A stretch of 64,000 bases of DNA from Mucilaginibacter auburnensis (GCF_002797815.1 NZ_PGFJ01000002.1:434001-498000), one strand, 5' to 3'; counted from the stretch's first letter, positions 1 through 9,216 are shown. A program made the numbers and translations. Notes: generated by a model from the sequence alone, not told the origin.

Positions 1-900
1 CAAATCAGTTTCAGTCATGTTAGCATAATTCCACCACGGCATAATGGTTTGGAATTCACCAGGTTTAACAAGCGGTGCTTTCGAAGCATCAGCATACGAC
101 TTAAATCTTGCAACGAATTGCTCAGAGGTCCAATTACCTAAACCCGTTTTGGCATCGGGTGTAATGTTTGCTGAATGAACAGTTACTCCGCCCACTTTAA
201 AGGCTTTGCCGCCGGCATATTCTAAACCTGGCAAATATTCGCCGTTATTATCCTGCGAGTGGCAATCCATGCATCCGGCAGATGTTACAAGATATTTGCC
301 ATAGGCGACAGAATCTGCAGGATTTGGGATCTTTCCCAACTCCGCTTTTTGCGGCATAGTGTGCACCAAAATATTTAAGGGAAAATCAAGACTTGCTTTT
401 GGGTGGGTAGCCTCAATAGGTTTCAGTGTGCGCACATAGGCAATAATTGCATAAACATCTTCCCTATCCATTTTTGAATAAAACTTCCATGGCATTAATG
501 GGAATATAGCAGACCCGTCTTTTCTAACCCCTGTGGTGATTGCTCTGAAAAGCTCACCATCTGTCCAGCTTTTTAAATTATATGGGGTGATGTTTGGTAC
601 AACAACACTGCCCGGGAAGCCAACACCGGCATCAAATTTTTCGCCGCCGGCACCTAAGCGGGTAGTGTCCATAGGACCACCAAGTCTGTTCCAATCGTGC
701 GGAGAATGGCAATCCACACATACGACAACGTTGGTTGCCAGATACTTACCCCGGGCAATACGAGACGGGGTGAGTTCTACTTTTATATTTTCAGGTTCTC
801 CAACATTGGGAAGCGCAGTTGTAATGTAAACCACGGCGGTTATAACCAAAACCACCAATACTATTGCCGAATAGACAATAATTTTGACTACTTTTTTCAT
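1..900 (-). CDS. Diheme c-type cytochrome (3' end outside window)
   Basis: The reverse strand reads open from an ATG at 898-900 to the first base of the window, 300 codons without a stop, so the C-terminus is missing. Residues 1-30 form an N-terminal signal or anchor helix. Two heme c attachment motifs are visible, CVDCH at about 61-65 and CMDCH at about 210-214, each followed by a similar stretch with conserved MPW motifs that may supply axial methionines. This duplicated architecture matches periplasmic diheme cytochromes of the class I type that shuttle electrons. The export and heme attachment would depend on a Ccm system such as the one at 24-33 kb. The partner oxidase or dehydrogenase is not in the window, so the specific role is unknown. 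Confidence 0.88.
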   Translation of the reverse strand, partial: MKKVVKIIVYSAIVLVVLVITAVVYITTALPNVGEPENIKVELTPSRIARGKYLATNVVVCVDCHSPHDWNRLGGPMDTTRLGAGGEKFDAGVGFPGSVVVPNITPYNLKSWTDGELFRAITTGVRKDGSAIFPLMPWKFYSKMDREDVYAIIAYVRTLKPIEATHPKASLDFPLNILVHTMPQKAELGKIPNPADSVAYGKYLVTSAGCMDCHSQDNNGEYLPGLEYAGGKAFKVGGVTVHSANITPDAKTGLGNWTSEQFVARFKSYADASKAPLVKPGEFQTIMPWWNYANMTETDL

Positions 901-943
901 GAATTAGGTTGAGTAAATTGTGATAATTGATGTATTGAATTTG

Positions 944-1669
944 TTAATCTGTTTTAGTAAGTGTTAAGGCACCTGTTTTGCTTTTGTTAATTTTTGTCGG
1001 CGTTCCCTTGTATTTTATTTCACTGGCACCGGTGGTGTGTATGTTTAATTCGTTTAAAACGTTGATCTCGCAGTCGCTCTGGCCAGAGCTTTCTATATTA
1101 TAATTGCCTGTAACCAAATCAAAAGCTTTTAAATTTCCGCTGCCGCTAAACTCAATTTTGTGCGAACGAGCCTGCCCCTTCAATGTAATTTCGTTTACAC
1201 CGCTTGCTTCTGTTTCAATATTTGCCGCAGTAACATCCAAATTCAACTTAGTAGCGCCGGCCAGATCAATATCTAAATCGCCTAAATTAAGATGCCCCCT
1301 TGAAGCCATGTCAATTGCGCCGGAAGCGGAAATTGCTTTCAGATTCCGCACGCCAATAGTTATCGCTATCTCTTTAGTGCTGCATAGGTTTTTCTTGTCT
1401 GATGATATTTTAAGTTTATCGCCGCTAACGTCAGTTTTTATTACACTTACAATATTATCGTCTGCTGTAATTGTTACAGCATTTGAGCTGTCCTGAACCA
1501 ATGTAACATTAAAGCTGCCAGTTATTTCCAGTTGACTAAAAGCGGTTAACTGCCGCTTGTCTGTTTTCTCATTGCCCGATCCTTGCAGGCAATTTTCTTT
1601 ACATGCCTGACTGGTAAATAAAATAGTTGCTAAAAATGCCGCGCCAATAAATTTGTAAGGAACTTTCAT
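944..1669 (-). CDS. GIN-domain (DUF2807) lipoprotein
   Basis: This 241-residue protein starts with a hydrophobic segment ending in a lipobox, SQAC, with the acylated cysteine at about residue 23. It is therefore probably a lipoprotein of the outer envelope. The rest is rich in short alternating beta strands with repeated patterns such as ITGSFNVTL and ISASGAIDM, typical of the GIN/DUF2807 putative auto-transporter adhesin head domain, a right-handed beta-helix-like fold. No enzymatic residues are apparent. It lies downstream of a second GIN protein on the same strand, but a strong terminator (1776-1808) separates them. The function of GIN-domain proteins is not established, and adhesion is only a family-level guess. 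Confidence 0.82.
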   Translation of the reverse strand: MKVPYKFIGAAFLATILFTSQACKENCLQGSGNEKTDKRQLTAFSQLEITGSFNVTLVQDSSNAVTITADDNIVSVIKTDVSGDKLKISSDKKNLCSTKEIAITIGVRNLKAISASGAIDMASRGHLNLGDLDIDLAGATKLNLDVTAANIETEASGVNEITLKGQARSHKIEFSGSGNLKAFDLVTGNYNIESSGQSDCEINVLNELNIHTTGASEIKYKGTPTKINKSKTGALTLTKTD

Positions 1670-1775
1670 AAATGTAGATTTTGAATTATGGCAACACTTG
1701 TTTTTGCCTTATGTTTTAATCTTTAACTGTTACGTAAAGATACCTTTAATAAGCAGGCCGGCAATACTTTGAGTT

Positions 1776-1808
1776 AAAAAAGCTACCCCTCATCAGGGTA
1801 GCTTTTTT
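1776..1808 (-). terminator. Intrinsic terminator after the second GIN-domain gene
   Basis: A perfect inverted repeat (AAAAAAGCTACCC and its complement, loop of 7) gives a GC stem flanked by A and T runs. On the minus strand it follows the stop codon at 1841 by about 30 bases and ends in six Ts, so it should terminate the 1841-2461 transcript. The symmetric A/T tracts could let it act in both directions. Confidence 0.85.
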
Positions 1809-1840
1809 AGAATATATGATGAACTTTTGCAAAAGTTAAA

Positions 1841-2461
1841 TTAAAGACTGGCAATGTTTGTTACGTCTGCAATTGCCGGTTTAGCAGGTTGAGAAAGCGG
1901 GGTTGTTATTTTCTCAGCACGGTTGGTGGCAGCCAAATCAGTTCTGTTTACTGATGATGAACGGCTGTAGTTCAACTCATAATCTTCAATTGTTCCGCTG
2001 ATGTCCGCTTTTGCACGATCATTGACGTTGAATTTTGCTGATAGCGCATCCACCTTTAGCTGAGCAAGGGCATTATCGCTCAAATCAACGTTTAATTCTA
2101 TGGTTGAAAGTCTTCCGTCGGCTTTTACAACCGCGTTGCCGGTAGCGGTGATAGAGCGGAGATCAGTAACGGTAACTTCAATTACCAATTTTTCTTTTTT
2201 GTATGATGTTACACGTAAAACACCGTTTTCGTTTTGTACCAAAGCATTTTGGTTATAGTAGCTGTCAAAAACCTTAACACCATCTTTAGCGCCGCTAACA
2301 ATGTATACTTCAACGTTGCCATTAGCTTCAATGCTGTTAATTTTAGTAGCGTTATTTAAAACGGTTACATAGTTACTGTCTGCAGTTTTTGCAAAAGTTT
2401 TGCTTGTAGTGGTTAAACCTAAAGTTGCTACAGCGATCAGAGTTATTATATTAGTTTTCAT
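1841..2461 (-). CDS. GIN-domain-like secreted protein
   Basis: This 206-residue protein has a cleavable signal peptide (hydrophobic residues 5-20, likely cut after TFA near residue 24) and no lipobox cysteine. The mature part carries the GIN-like beta pattern, for example IEANGNVEVYIV and SITATGNAVVKADG, spaced as in the neighbouring lipoprotein. The C-terminal 35 residues are polar and low in predicted beta structure. It is shorter than two-lobed family members and probably contains one head domain. It is monocistronic with its own terminator. The role is unknown; cell-surface or periplasmic location is inferred from the signal peptide. Confidence 0.75.
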   Translation of the reverse strand: MKTNIITLIAVATLGLTTTSKTFAKTADSNYVTVLNNATKINSIEANGNVEVYIVSGAKDGVKVFDSYYNQNALVQNENGVLRVTSYKKEKLVIEVTVTDLRSITATGNAVVKADGRLSTIELNVDLSDNALAQLKVDALSAKFNVNDRAKADISGTIEDYELNYSRSSSVNRTDLAATNRAEKITTPLSQPAKPAIADVTNIASL

Positions 2462-2653
2462 GACTTTATATTTTAGTTTTTAATATCTTATTGTTTTTAA
2501 ATACACCATTATGACGACCTCAGCCGGAAAACGTTACAGCCAGTTAGTGTGTATTAGACAACGTGCGGGTTTTTGTCGGTGAACGACTTATTTGCATCGG
2601 CGAAAACTCCGATAAAAATTAAGAGAAGGGTGAATTTTGAACTCAAGAATAGG

Positions 2654-4540
2654 CTATAGATAGTATTTTTCGCCGTTGAAACGGATCTTGCCGGCATCTA
2701 ATAATTGCCGAATAGTATCAAGCGCTTCTTTTTCGGTACCGCTTTTTATAGCGCTTACTAAATTATCCAGATCGGCCGGGGAACTGCCTAATAGCTGAAC
2801 AATATCATTGGTAATTTCATCGCGGGTATCGGCTGCGCTATGTTGCCTTTTTTCTTCCAGACAAACATCGCATACCTCGCATTTATCCGCGCCGGGCTCA
2901 TCAAAGTATGCCAGTAATAACTGACTGCGGCACTGTTTATGTGAGGCGTAAGCAAACACCGCTTCCATTTTGCGTTTATACATTGCTTTGCGCTCTTCTA
3001 TATAAGCCGTATTAATATACACCTGTTGTTGGCGTGGCTTAATAAAAGTAAGTTGCGGCTGATCGTTTTGTGGGAAGTAACTTAACAGCCCGTACTCCTG
3101 CAATTGCTTTAATCCCTCAATAACCTGTTGCACGCTTAAGCCGCTTCTGCGGGCGACATCAAATTCCTTTAATCGTACGTAACTCTCGAACGCACCGCCA
3201 TATGATCGAAGGATGGATTTAACAAAAGCGTCCCAACCCTGGTTTTGTATCTGAAAGTTGTACAACGTTTCGTGCTCTACCTCAAACCTGAAACGAGATG
3301 GTAAAAATACGCTCTCATTAAAACTAATATATTCATCGCGCTCCAAAAACTTAAAAGCGTTAATGGTTTTGGTTACATCTAACTTAAACTTAGAACAAAA
3401 ATCGCCCAGATCAAGATCAAAACTTACCCCTGCTCCTGCCCCATAAGCAATATGATAATAACTGCCTATATGGCTATAAATCCGTTTTATCTCATCAACG
3501 GAAGGAAAACTGAGCTCATACTTTTTTAGCATTTTGTAGCGATCACTTTGATTGTACAACAGCACCGCATAGGCTTTCGCTTCGTCACGCCCCGCCCTGC
3601 CGGCCTCCTGGTAATAAGCTTCCAAACTGTTAGGCGCGTCTTTGTGAATAACAAATCTTACGTCTGGTTTGTCTATGCCCATACCAAAGGCGTTGGTTGC
3701 TACCATAACTTGTGTATGGTTGCTTTTCCAACTTTCCTGTTTTTTAGCGCGTTCATCAGAGGTCAGGCCGGCGTGGTACATATCGGCCTTAATGCGGTTA
3801 TTTACAAGAAACTTGGCCAGTTCTGCACACTCCCGGCGGGTTTGAACGTAAACTATACCGCTGCCTTTTACACCGTTCACCACCTCAAGCAGTTTGCGCA
3901 ACTTATCTTCTTCATGCCTTACTACATAGGCAATATTCCTCCGTTCAAAGCTTTTACTGAAAACATTTGGCTTTTTAAAAAGCAGCTTATCCTGAATATC
4001 ACTTCTTACGTCAGCTGTTGCAGTGGCCGTTAAAGCCAAAACGGGCACATTGGGATGAAGCTTGCGAAGATAGGCAATATGAAGATAAGGTGGCCGGAAA
4101 TCATAACCCCATTGCGATATGCAATGCGCCTCATCAACCGCCAACAGATTGACATTCATATACCTGATGCGCTCCTGCACCAGTTCTGACAATAATCGTT
4201 CTGGAGATAAATACAGAAACTTAACACCACCATAAACGCAGTTATCCAAAGCAATATCCACTTCTCGGTTGCCCATGCCCGATACAATGGCTACAGCTTC
4301 AATGCCTTTTGATTTTAGGTTTTCCACCTGATCTTTCATCAAGGCGATAAGCGGAGATACTACTATGCAGATACCCGGTTTAGCTAAAGCAGGCACCTGA
4401 AAGCAAACTGATTTTCCACCACCTGTTGGCAAAAGCGCCAAGGTATCAAATCCTAACAAAACCGATTGAATAATGTCTTCCTGCATGGGCCGGAAGGCGT
4501 CGTGGTTCCAATAAGTTTTTAGGATTTGCTGAATAGTCAT
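2654..4540 (-). CDS. recQ: RecQ-family ATP-dependent DNA helicase
   Basis: RecQ helicases unwind DNA 3' to 5' in recombination repair and stalled-fork processing. This 628-residue protein has the family motifs in order: motif 0 (FRPMQEDII), Walker A LPTGGGKS at about 37-44, DEAH at about 136-139 inside AHCISQWGYDFRP, motif III LTATAT, motif VI QEAGRAGRDE, and the four-cysteine zinc site (CRSQ, then CEVC and C) near residue 540. A winged-helix RQC-like region and a short C-terminal tail follow. I see no clear HRDC domain, so it is a RecQ-Zn-RQC form. The ATG at 4538-4540 is preferred to an upstream ATG at 4579, because a promoter box at 4558-4565 lies between the two. Confidence 0.93.
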   Translation of the reverse strand: MTIQQILKTYWNHDAFRPMQEDIIQSVLLGFDTLALLPTGGGKSVCFQVPALAKPGICIVVSPLIALMKDQVENLKSKGIEAVAIVSGMGNREVDIALDNCVYGGVKFLYLSPERLLSELVQERIRYMNVNLLAVDEAHCISQWGYDFRPPYLHIAYLRKLHPNVPVLALTATATADVRSDIQDKLLFKKPNVFSKSFERRNIAYVVRHEEDKLRKLLEVVNGVKGSGIVYVQTRRECAELAKFLVNNRIKADMYHAGLTSDERAKKQESWKSNHTQVMVATNAFGMGIDKPDVRFVIHKDAPNSLEAYYQEAGRAGRDEAKAYAVLLYNQSDRYKMLKKYELSFPSVDEIKRIYSHIGSYYHIAYGAGAGVSFDLDLGDFCSKFKLDVTKTINAFKFLERDEYISFNESVFLPSRFRFEVEHETLYNFQIQNQGWDAFVKSILRSYGGAFESYVRLKEFDVARRSGLSVQQVIEGLKQLQEYGLLSYFPQNDQPQLTFIKPRQQQVYINTAYIEERKAMYKRKMEAVFAYASHKQCRSQLLLAYFDEPGADKCEVCDVCLEEKRQHSAADTRDEITNDIVQLLGSSPADLDNLVSAIKSGTEKEALDTIRQLLDAGKIRFNGEKYYL

Positions 4541-4557
4541 GCTTTTTATGATAGTTC

Positions 4558-4565
4558 CAAAACTA
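4558..4565 (-). promoter_or_regulatory. -7 promoter box for recQ
   Basis: The minus strand reads TAGTTTTG, a match to the Bacteroidota -7 consensus TAnnTTTG, 17 bases before the chosen recQ ATG. No clear -33 TTG was seen at the usual distance. Confidence 0.5.
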
Positions 4566-4585
4566 TTAAAATGTATCAATAGTTT

Positions 4586-4593
4586 TAACTTTG
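4586..4593 (+). promoter_or_regulatory. -7 promoter box for the propeller/amidohydrolase gene
   Basis: TAACTTTG matches TAnnTTTG and lies 15 bases before the chosen ATG at 4609. It sits back to back with the recQ box, so the two divergent genes share a very compact control region of about 70 bases. A TTG inside this box could be misread as an earlier start codon. Confidence 0.55.
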
Positions 4594-4608
4594 ACCTGTA
4601 AAGATGAA

Positions 4609-7600
4609 ATGATGAAGGTACTGTCTATATTTTCCCTAATAATTGCTGTATCGCTATCAGCAACCGCTCAAACCAAATGGAACGTTGAAACTCCGCCCGG
4701 CATCTCCAAAAAAGTTACCATCACAACTGATGAAGGAACGTGGATGAATCTGGATGTAAGTCCTGATGGTAAGACCATTGTATTTGACCTTTTGGGCGAC
4801 ATATACAGCGTGCCTGTTACAGGCGGGAAAGCTACTTTATTATCTGGCGGAAAAAGTTGGGAAGTACAACCAAGATTTAGTCCGGATGGTAAACAGATCT
4901 CTTTTACCAGTGATCGCGATGGTGCAGATAACATCTGGACAATGAACGCAGATGGCAGCAACAGGCGCGCTGTTACCAAAGAAACTTTCAGGCTATTAAA
5001 TAATGCATCCTGGACACCTGACGGGCAATATCTGGTGGCGCGTAAGCACTTTACAGGCACACGTTCATTAGGAGCCGGCGAAATGTGGTTATACCACAAA
5101 ACCGGCGGCGAGGGCATTCAATTAACAAAGCGCAAAAATGATCAGCAAGATGCCGGAGAACCTGTAGTGTCTCCTGACGGTAATTACATATACTGGAGCG
5201 AAGACGTTACGCCCGGCCCCACATTTCAATACAACAAAGACCCTTACGCGGGTATTTATTCTATTAAAAGACTCGACCGTAAAACAGGCGATATTGAAAC
5301 TGTAACCGGTGGTTCAGGCGGCGCTTGTCGTCCTCAGCTGTCGCCAGATGGAAAGTTGATGGCATTTGTAAAACGTTCAAGGCTAAAGTCAGCTTTGTTT
5401 ATACGCAATTTAGAGACTGCGGAAGAATGGTCTGTTTACGATGACTTGTCACATGATCAACAGGAAACCTGGGCCATTTTTGGCACCTACCCTAACTTTA
5501 ACTGGATGCCGGATGGCCACCACATTATATTTTATGCTAAAGGAAAAATATGGAACCTGGATACTGATGCGTTGACCGCCGCTAACATACCGTTTGAAGT
5601 TACATCTCAACAAACCATTACTGACGCGCTTCACTTTCAGCAAAAGGTTTTCCAGGATGAGTTCACACCTAAAATGATAAGACAGCTAACCACCTCTCCT
5701 GATGGCAAGTTTGTTGCCTTTAATGCTGCCGGATATATTTATTTGAAAGAGCTACCAAAAGGAGAACTTGTAAGAGTTGATACCATGCGGTATTTTCAAT
5801 ATGAACCATCTTTTAGTCCGGATGGTAAAAAATTAGCTTACGTTTCATGGAGCGACGAGTTGAAAGGCGCCATTAATACTATTGATCTTACAACTAAACA
5901 GGTTACACGCGTTACTGTTGATAAAGGTTTTTACTATACTCCGCGCTTTTCTAACAAAGGCGATAAACTCATTTACAGAAAAGGCGAAGGCAACAATGTA
6001 TTAGGCTATGCTTTTGGCCTTAACCCTGGCATTTACACTATACCTGTTACGGGTGGCAAGCCCCAATTGCTGAGTAAAACGGGCATCAACGCTCAATTTT
6101 CTGCCGACGACAGTAAGATCTATTTTCAAACTAACGAGAACGGCAGTAAGGTTTTTAAGGTAATGGATGTTAGCGGCGCCAACCAACGAACTCTTTATAC
6201 TTCAAAATATGCCACACAATTTGCTCCGAGTCCTGATGGTAAATGGATGGCATTTACTGAACTTTTTAATTGCTATGTAACACCAATGGTAAGCAGTGGC
6301 AGCCCGCAGGAGCTATCTGCTACAAACAAAGCGCTGCCATTGAATAAGCTTACACGAGATGCTGGAACTTACATTCATTGGAGTAAAGACAGCCAAAAGT
6401 TGATGTGGACGTTGGGTCCTAAATATTTCACCCGGGATATTAGAAATGCATTTCCGTTTGTTGAAGGCGGTACAGACAAAACCCCTGCCTTGGATACTGT
6501 TGGCGTGGATATAGGCTTAAAGTTAAAAACTGATGTGCCAGCTGGCAAGATCGCTCTTATTAACGCGCGCATCATTACTATGAGAAGTGATGAGGTAATA
6601 GAAAACGGGACTATTATTATTGAACAAAACAGAATAGTGGCGGTAGGTAAAACGGCGGAAATACAGCCACCTGCCGATGCAAAAGTATTTGATCTGGCAG
6701 GGAAAACCATTATACCGGGTTTAGTTGACGTACACGCGCATTTAAATCCAAGTCCGGATGGTGTTAGTCCGCAGCAGGATTGGAACTATTATGCCAATCT
6801 TGCTTATGGTGTAACCACAGCGCATGATCCATCAAGCAATACCGAGATGGTTTTCAGTCAGAATGATATGCTGAAAGCAGGCAACATGGTTGGCCCCCGG
6901 GTTTACTCAACAGGCACCATTTTGTATGGAGCTGATGGCGATTTTAAAGCGGTGATCAATAACCTGGACGATGCCTTATCACACCTGCGCAGGCTGAAAG
7001 CTGTTGGCGCGTTTTCGGTAAAAAGCTATAATCAGCCCCGTCGTGAGCAAAGACAGCAAATCATTGAAGCCGCGCGCTTGTTACAGTTAGAAGTGGTGCC
7101 TGAAGGCGGCTCAACGTTTTTTACTAACATGAATATGATATTGGATGGGCACACCGGCATTGAACACAACATACCTGTTTGGCCCGTTTATAAAGATGTT
7201 AAGCAATTATGGAACAATAGCAAAACCGGTTATACTCCTACCTTGATCGTTGCTTACGGAACCCAATTTGGCGAGAATTACTGGTTTGACAGAAGCGAGG
7301 TTTGGAAGAACGATAACCTGCTGAGCTATGTGCCCCCAACGTCGGTTGACGCGCGCTCCCGCCGAAGAACAACATCCGAATATGGCGATTATGGGCATAT
7401 AGAAATATCAAAATATGTTAAGCAAATAAGTGATGGCGGCACGAAGATAAACCTCGGCTCGCATGGACAATTACAGGGTTTGGGGGCACATTGGGAAATG
7501 TGGATGCTGGGTCAGGGTGGTATGTCTGCAATGCAAATACTGCGCAGCGCAACTATAAATGGCGCGGCTTATTTGGGAATGGATAAAGAGATCGGCTCAA

Positions 7601-7848
7601 TTGAAAGAGGAAAATTAGCTGATATGGTTATTTTAAATCAGAACCCGCTGGAAGATATCCGCCATAGCGATAATATTAAATATGTAATGGTGAATGGCCG
7701 CATGTATGATACCGACACCATGAATGAGGTAGGCAGCGGTAATAAAATACGCCTGAATTTTTGGTGGCAGCAAAGCCGCGGCGGTGGCGTTGTATTACCC
7801 GTCAACAACACAGAAACTTATCAATTCACAAGCGATAACAGCGACTAA
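4609..7848 (+). CDS. Secreted PD40 beta-propeller/amidohydrolase fusion protein
   Basis: This 1,079-residue protein begins MMKVLSIFS with a signal peptide ending ATAQ near residue 21. Residues 30-600 hold repeated TolB/WD40-like PD40 blades, recognisable by the recurring FSPDGK or SPDGK motif (at least eight copies). Residues 645-1050 form an amidohydrolase domain: the entry GKTIIPGLVDVHAHLNP gives the metal-binding HxH at about 709-711, further histidines occur in GHTGIEHN and GSHGQLQGLGAH, and the ending KLADMVILNQNPLEDI is typical of imidazolonepropionase-like enzymes. The propeller may bind peptides or polymer while the hydrolase cuts an amide or cyclic bond in the periplasm. The substrate is unknown. 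It is transcribed alone. Confidence 0.88.
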   Translation: MMKVLSIFSLIIAVSLSATAQTKWNVETPPGISKKVTITTDEGTWMNLDVSPDGKTIVFDLLGDIYSVPVTGGKATLLSGGKSWEVQPRFSPDGKQISFTSDRDGADNIWTMNADGSNRRAVTKETFRLLNNASWTPDGQYLVARKHFTGTRSLGAGEMWLYHKTGGEGIQLTKRKNDQQDAGEPVVSPDGNYIYWSEDVTPGPTFQYNKDPYAGIYSIKRLDRKTGDIETVTGGSGGACRPQLSPDGKLMAFVKRSRLKSALFIRNLETAEEWSVYDDLSHDQQETWAIFGTYPNFNWMPDGHHIIFYAKGKIWNLDTDALTAANIPFEVTSQQTITDALHFQQKVFQDEFTPKMIRQLTTSPDGKFVAFNAAGYIYLKELPKGELVRVDTMRYFQYEPSFSPDGKKLAYVSWSDELKGAINTIDLTTKQVTRVTVDKGFYYTPRFSNKGDKLIYRKGEGNNVLGYAFGLNPGIYTIPVTGGKPQLLSKTGINAQFSADDSKIYFQTNENGSKVFKVMDVSGANQRTLYTSKYATQFAPSPDGKWMAFTELFNCYVTPMVSSGSPQELSATNKALPLNKLTRDAGTYIHWSKDSQKLMWTLGPKYFTRDIRNAFPFVEGGTDKTPALDTVGVDIGLKLKTDVPAGKIALINARIITMRSDEVIENGTIIIEQNRIVAVGKTAEIQPPADAKVFDLAGKTIIPGLVDVHAHLNPSPDGVSPQQDWNYYANLAYGVTTAHDPSSNTEMVFSQNDMLKAGNMVGPRVYSTGTILYGADGDFKAVINNLDDALSHLRRLKAVGAFSVKSYNQPRREQRQQIIEAARLLQLEVVPEGGSTFFTNMNMILDGHTGIEHNIPVWPVYKDVKQLWNNSKTGYTPTLIVAYGTQFGENYWFDRSEVWKNDNLLSYVPPTSVDARSRRRTTSEYGDYGHIEISKYVKQISDGGTKINLGSHGQLQGLGAHWEMWMLGQGGMSAMQILRSATINGAAYLGMDKEIGSIERGKLADMVILNQNPLEDIRHSDNIKYVMVNGRMYDTDTMNEVGSGNKIRLNFWWQQSRGGGVVLPVNNTETYQFTSDNSD

Positions 7849-7883
7849 GTTATCGGCACTAAACAAAGTGTTTAATAAACCCG

Positions 7884-8243
7884 TTAAGCCGGGTTATTAA
7901 ACCTTGGCGTTGCCCATTTTACCATCTCATCCATAATGGGGCCTAACTCCTCCCCATCAGCGCTTAAGCTATAGGTTACTACCGGAGGCACCACGTTCTC
8001 TGAATGGCGGTTGATAAGGCCATCCTCATGCAATTCTTTAAGGTGCTGTATAAGCATTTTCTCTGTTACTGTAGGTATAGCACGTTTTAGCTCGCTGTAC
8101 CTTTTGGGGCCGGTCATCAATTGAAACAGAATCAGCGGTTTCCAGTTACCCCCTAATTTGCTGATAACAAAGCTTACCGGACAATTAGCCCTGTTAGCCC
8201 GTTTATTAATGTTAATTGTTGAAGATTCTTTTATTGCTGTCAT
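7884..8243 (-). CDS. HxlR-family winged-helix transcriptional regulator
   Basis: HxlR proteins are small dimeric MarR-like regulators that often sense electrophiles or oxidants through an N-terminal cysteine. This 119-residue protein has the family hallmarks: NCPVSFVISKLGGNWKPLIL with a conserved Cys at about residue 21, RYSELKRAIPTVTEKMLIQH as the recognition region, and a winged segment ending SADGEELGPIMDEM. The reading frame is open further upstream, but the ATG at 8241-8243 begins the conserved part and avoids overlapping the divergent gene. It faces an NAD(P)-binding oxidoreductase across 79 bases, the usual arrangement for autoregulation and control of the neighbour. The inducer is not known. 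Confidence 0.9.
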   Translation of the reverse strand: MTAIKESSTININKRANRANCPVSFVISKLGGNWKPLILFQLMTGPKRYSELKRAIPTVTEKMLIQHLKELHEDGLINRHSENVVPPVVTYSLSADGEELGPIMDEMVKWATPRFNNPA

Positions 8244-8259
8244 GGGTACATACTTTAGG

Positions 8260-8298
8260 GTAAGTACTTGTAAAAAAGTAAGTACAAATATACCTTTG
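8260..8298. promoter_or_regulatory. Divergent promoters and probable HxlR operator
   Basis: Two identical copies of GTAAGTAC lie at 8260-8267 and 8278-8285, 18 bases apart, which places them on the same helical face to within about a third of a turn. The first contains the palindrome AAGTACTT. The plus-strand -7 box TACCTTTG (8291-8298) with a TTG at 8268-8270 (20-base spacer) and the minus-strand box TATATTTG (8285-8292) overlap each other and the second repeat. A regulator bound here would block both genes. Binding by the adjacent HxlR protein is inferred from position and symmetry. Confidence 0.6.
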
Positions 8299-8322
8299 CT
8301 TTCAACAAAAACATACACAATC

Positions 8323-9207
8323 ATGAAAATAATTATAACAGGGTCATTAGGCAACATCAGCCGTCCATTATCAACCACACTTGCAGCTAAAGGACATAAC
8401 GTAACCGTTATTAGCAGCGACAATAAAAAAGTAGAACAAATTAAAAGCATTGGCGCTACGCCGGCTATAGGATCAGTTTCGGATGAAACATTTCTGACCA
8501 CAACTTTTACAGGAGCTGATGTGGTTTACCTGATGGTTCCAACAGATTTTTCTGCCCCCGACATTAAAGCTAACATCGCTTCTGTTGGCGAACATTATGC
8601 TAATGCAGTTAAAGCAGCAGGTGTTAAAAAGGTTGTAATGCTTAGCAGTTTAGGCGCGCATTTGCCTGAAGGTACCGGCCCTATTGCAGGTATACACCGT
8701 GTTGAAGAAACGCTAAAGAAATTAGAAGGAGTTGATTTATTGATTCTTCGCCCGTCTTACTTTTACAATAATTTTTACGCGGATATCGCTATGATAAAAA
8801 ACGCGGGCATAATAGGATCAAATATTGGTGCCAACCAGGACCTGGTTATTGTTGACCCGGAAGATATAGCCGCTGTTGCTGCCGAAAACATTGAAAAAGG
8901 ATTCACCGGTACCCAGGTTGTTTACATAGCCAGCGACAAACGCAAATTAAGTGAGGTTGCCGCCGAAATTGGGAAAGCTATTGGTAAACCGGAGCTGCCT
9001 TGGGTTGAATTTACAGACGAGCAAGCTTATGACGGAATGCGTGGTGCAGGTTTGCCCGAAGATATCTCTCGCAATTATGTTGAGATGGGTGCCGCCTTGC
9101 GCACCGGCATAATTTGGGATGATTACGAAGCCAACGGATCACCAATTATTGGAAAAACCAAATTGGAAGATTTTGCCAAGAAATTTGCACCCGCGTACAA
9201 CGCTTAA
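8323..9207 (+). CDS. NmrA-like NAD(P)H-binding oxidoreductase
   Basis: This 294-residue protein starts MKIIITGSLGNISRPLST, an atypical-SDR dinucleotide-binding motif in which the final glycine is replaced. It continues with DVVYLMVP, KKVVMLSSLGAH and LRPSYFYNNF, typical of the NmrA/QorB branch that binds NAD(P) and reduces quinones or senses redox state. The catalytic Tyr-Lys pair of classical SDRs is not evident. The reading frame is open upstream to 8158, but the ATG at 8323 lies 24 bases after a promoter box and begins the Rossmann fold. Pairing with a divergent HxlR regulator resembles the qorB/ytfG and qorR/ytfH arrangement of enterobacteria, which suggests a role in quinone or electrophile stress. 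Confidence 0.87.
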   Translation: MKIIITGSLGNISRPLSTTLAAKGHNVTVISSDNKKVEQIKSIGATPAIGSVSDETFLTTTFTGADVVYLMVPTDFSAPDIKANIASVGEHYANAVKAAGVKKVVMLSSLGAHLPEGTGPIAGIHRVEETLKKLEGVDLLILRPSYFYNNFYADIAMIKNAGIIGSNIGANQDLVIVDPEDIAAVAAENIEKGFTGTQVVYIASDKRKLSEVAAEIGKAIGKPELPWVEFTDEQAYDGMRGAGLPEDISRNYVEMGAALRTGIIWDDYEANGSPIIGKTKLEDFAKKFAPAYNA

Positions 9208-9216
9208 TTTTTTGTA

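Noticed and set aside
4668..7398. Minus-strand frames inside the propeller/amidohydrolase gene
   Set aside because: They mirror a strongly conserved coding frame and have no start context or family similarity.
8244..8501. Longer HxlR protein starting at 8501
   Set aside because: It would overlap the divergent NmrA-like gene and its promoter; HxlR proteins are about 110-130 residues and the conserved part begins at 8243.
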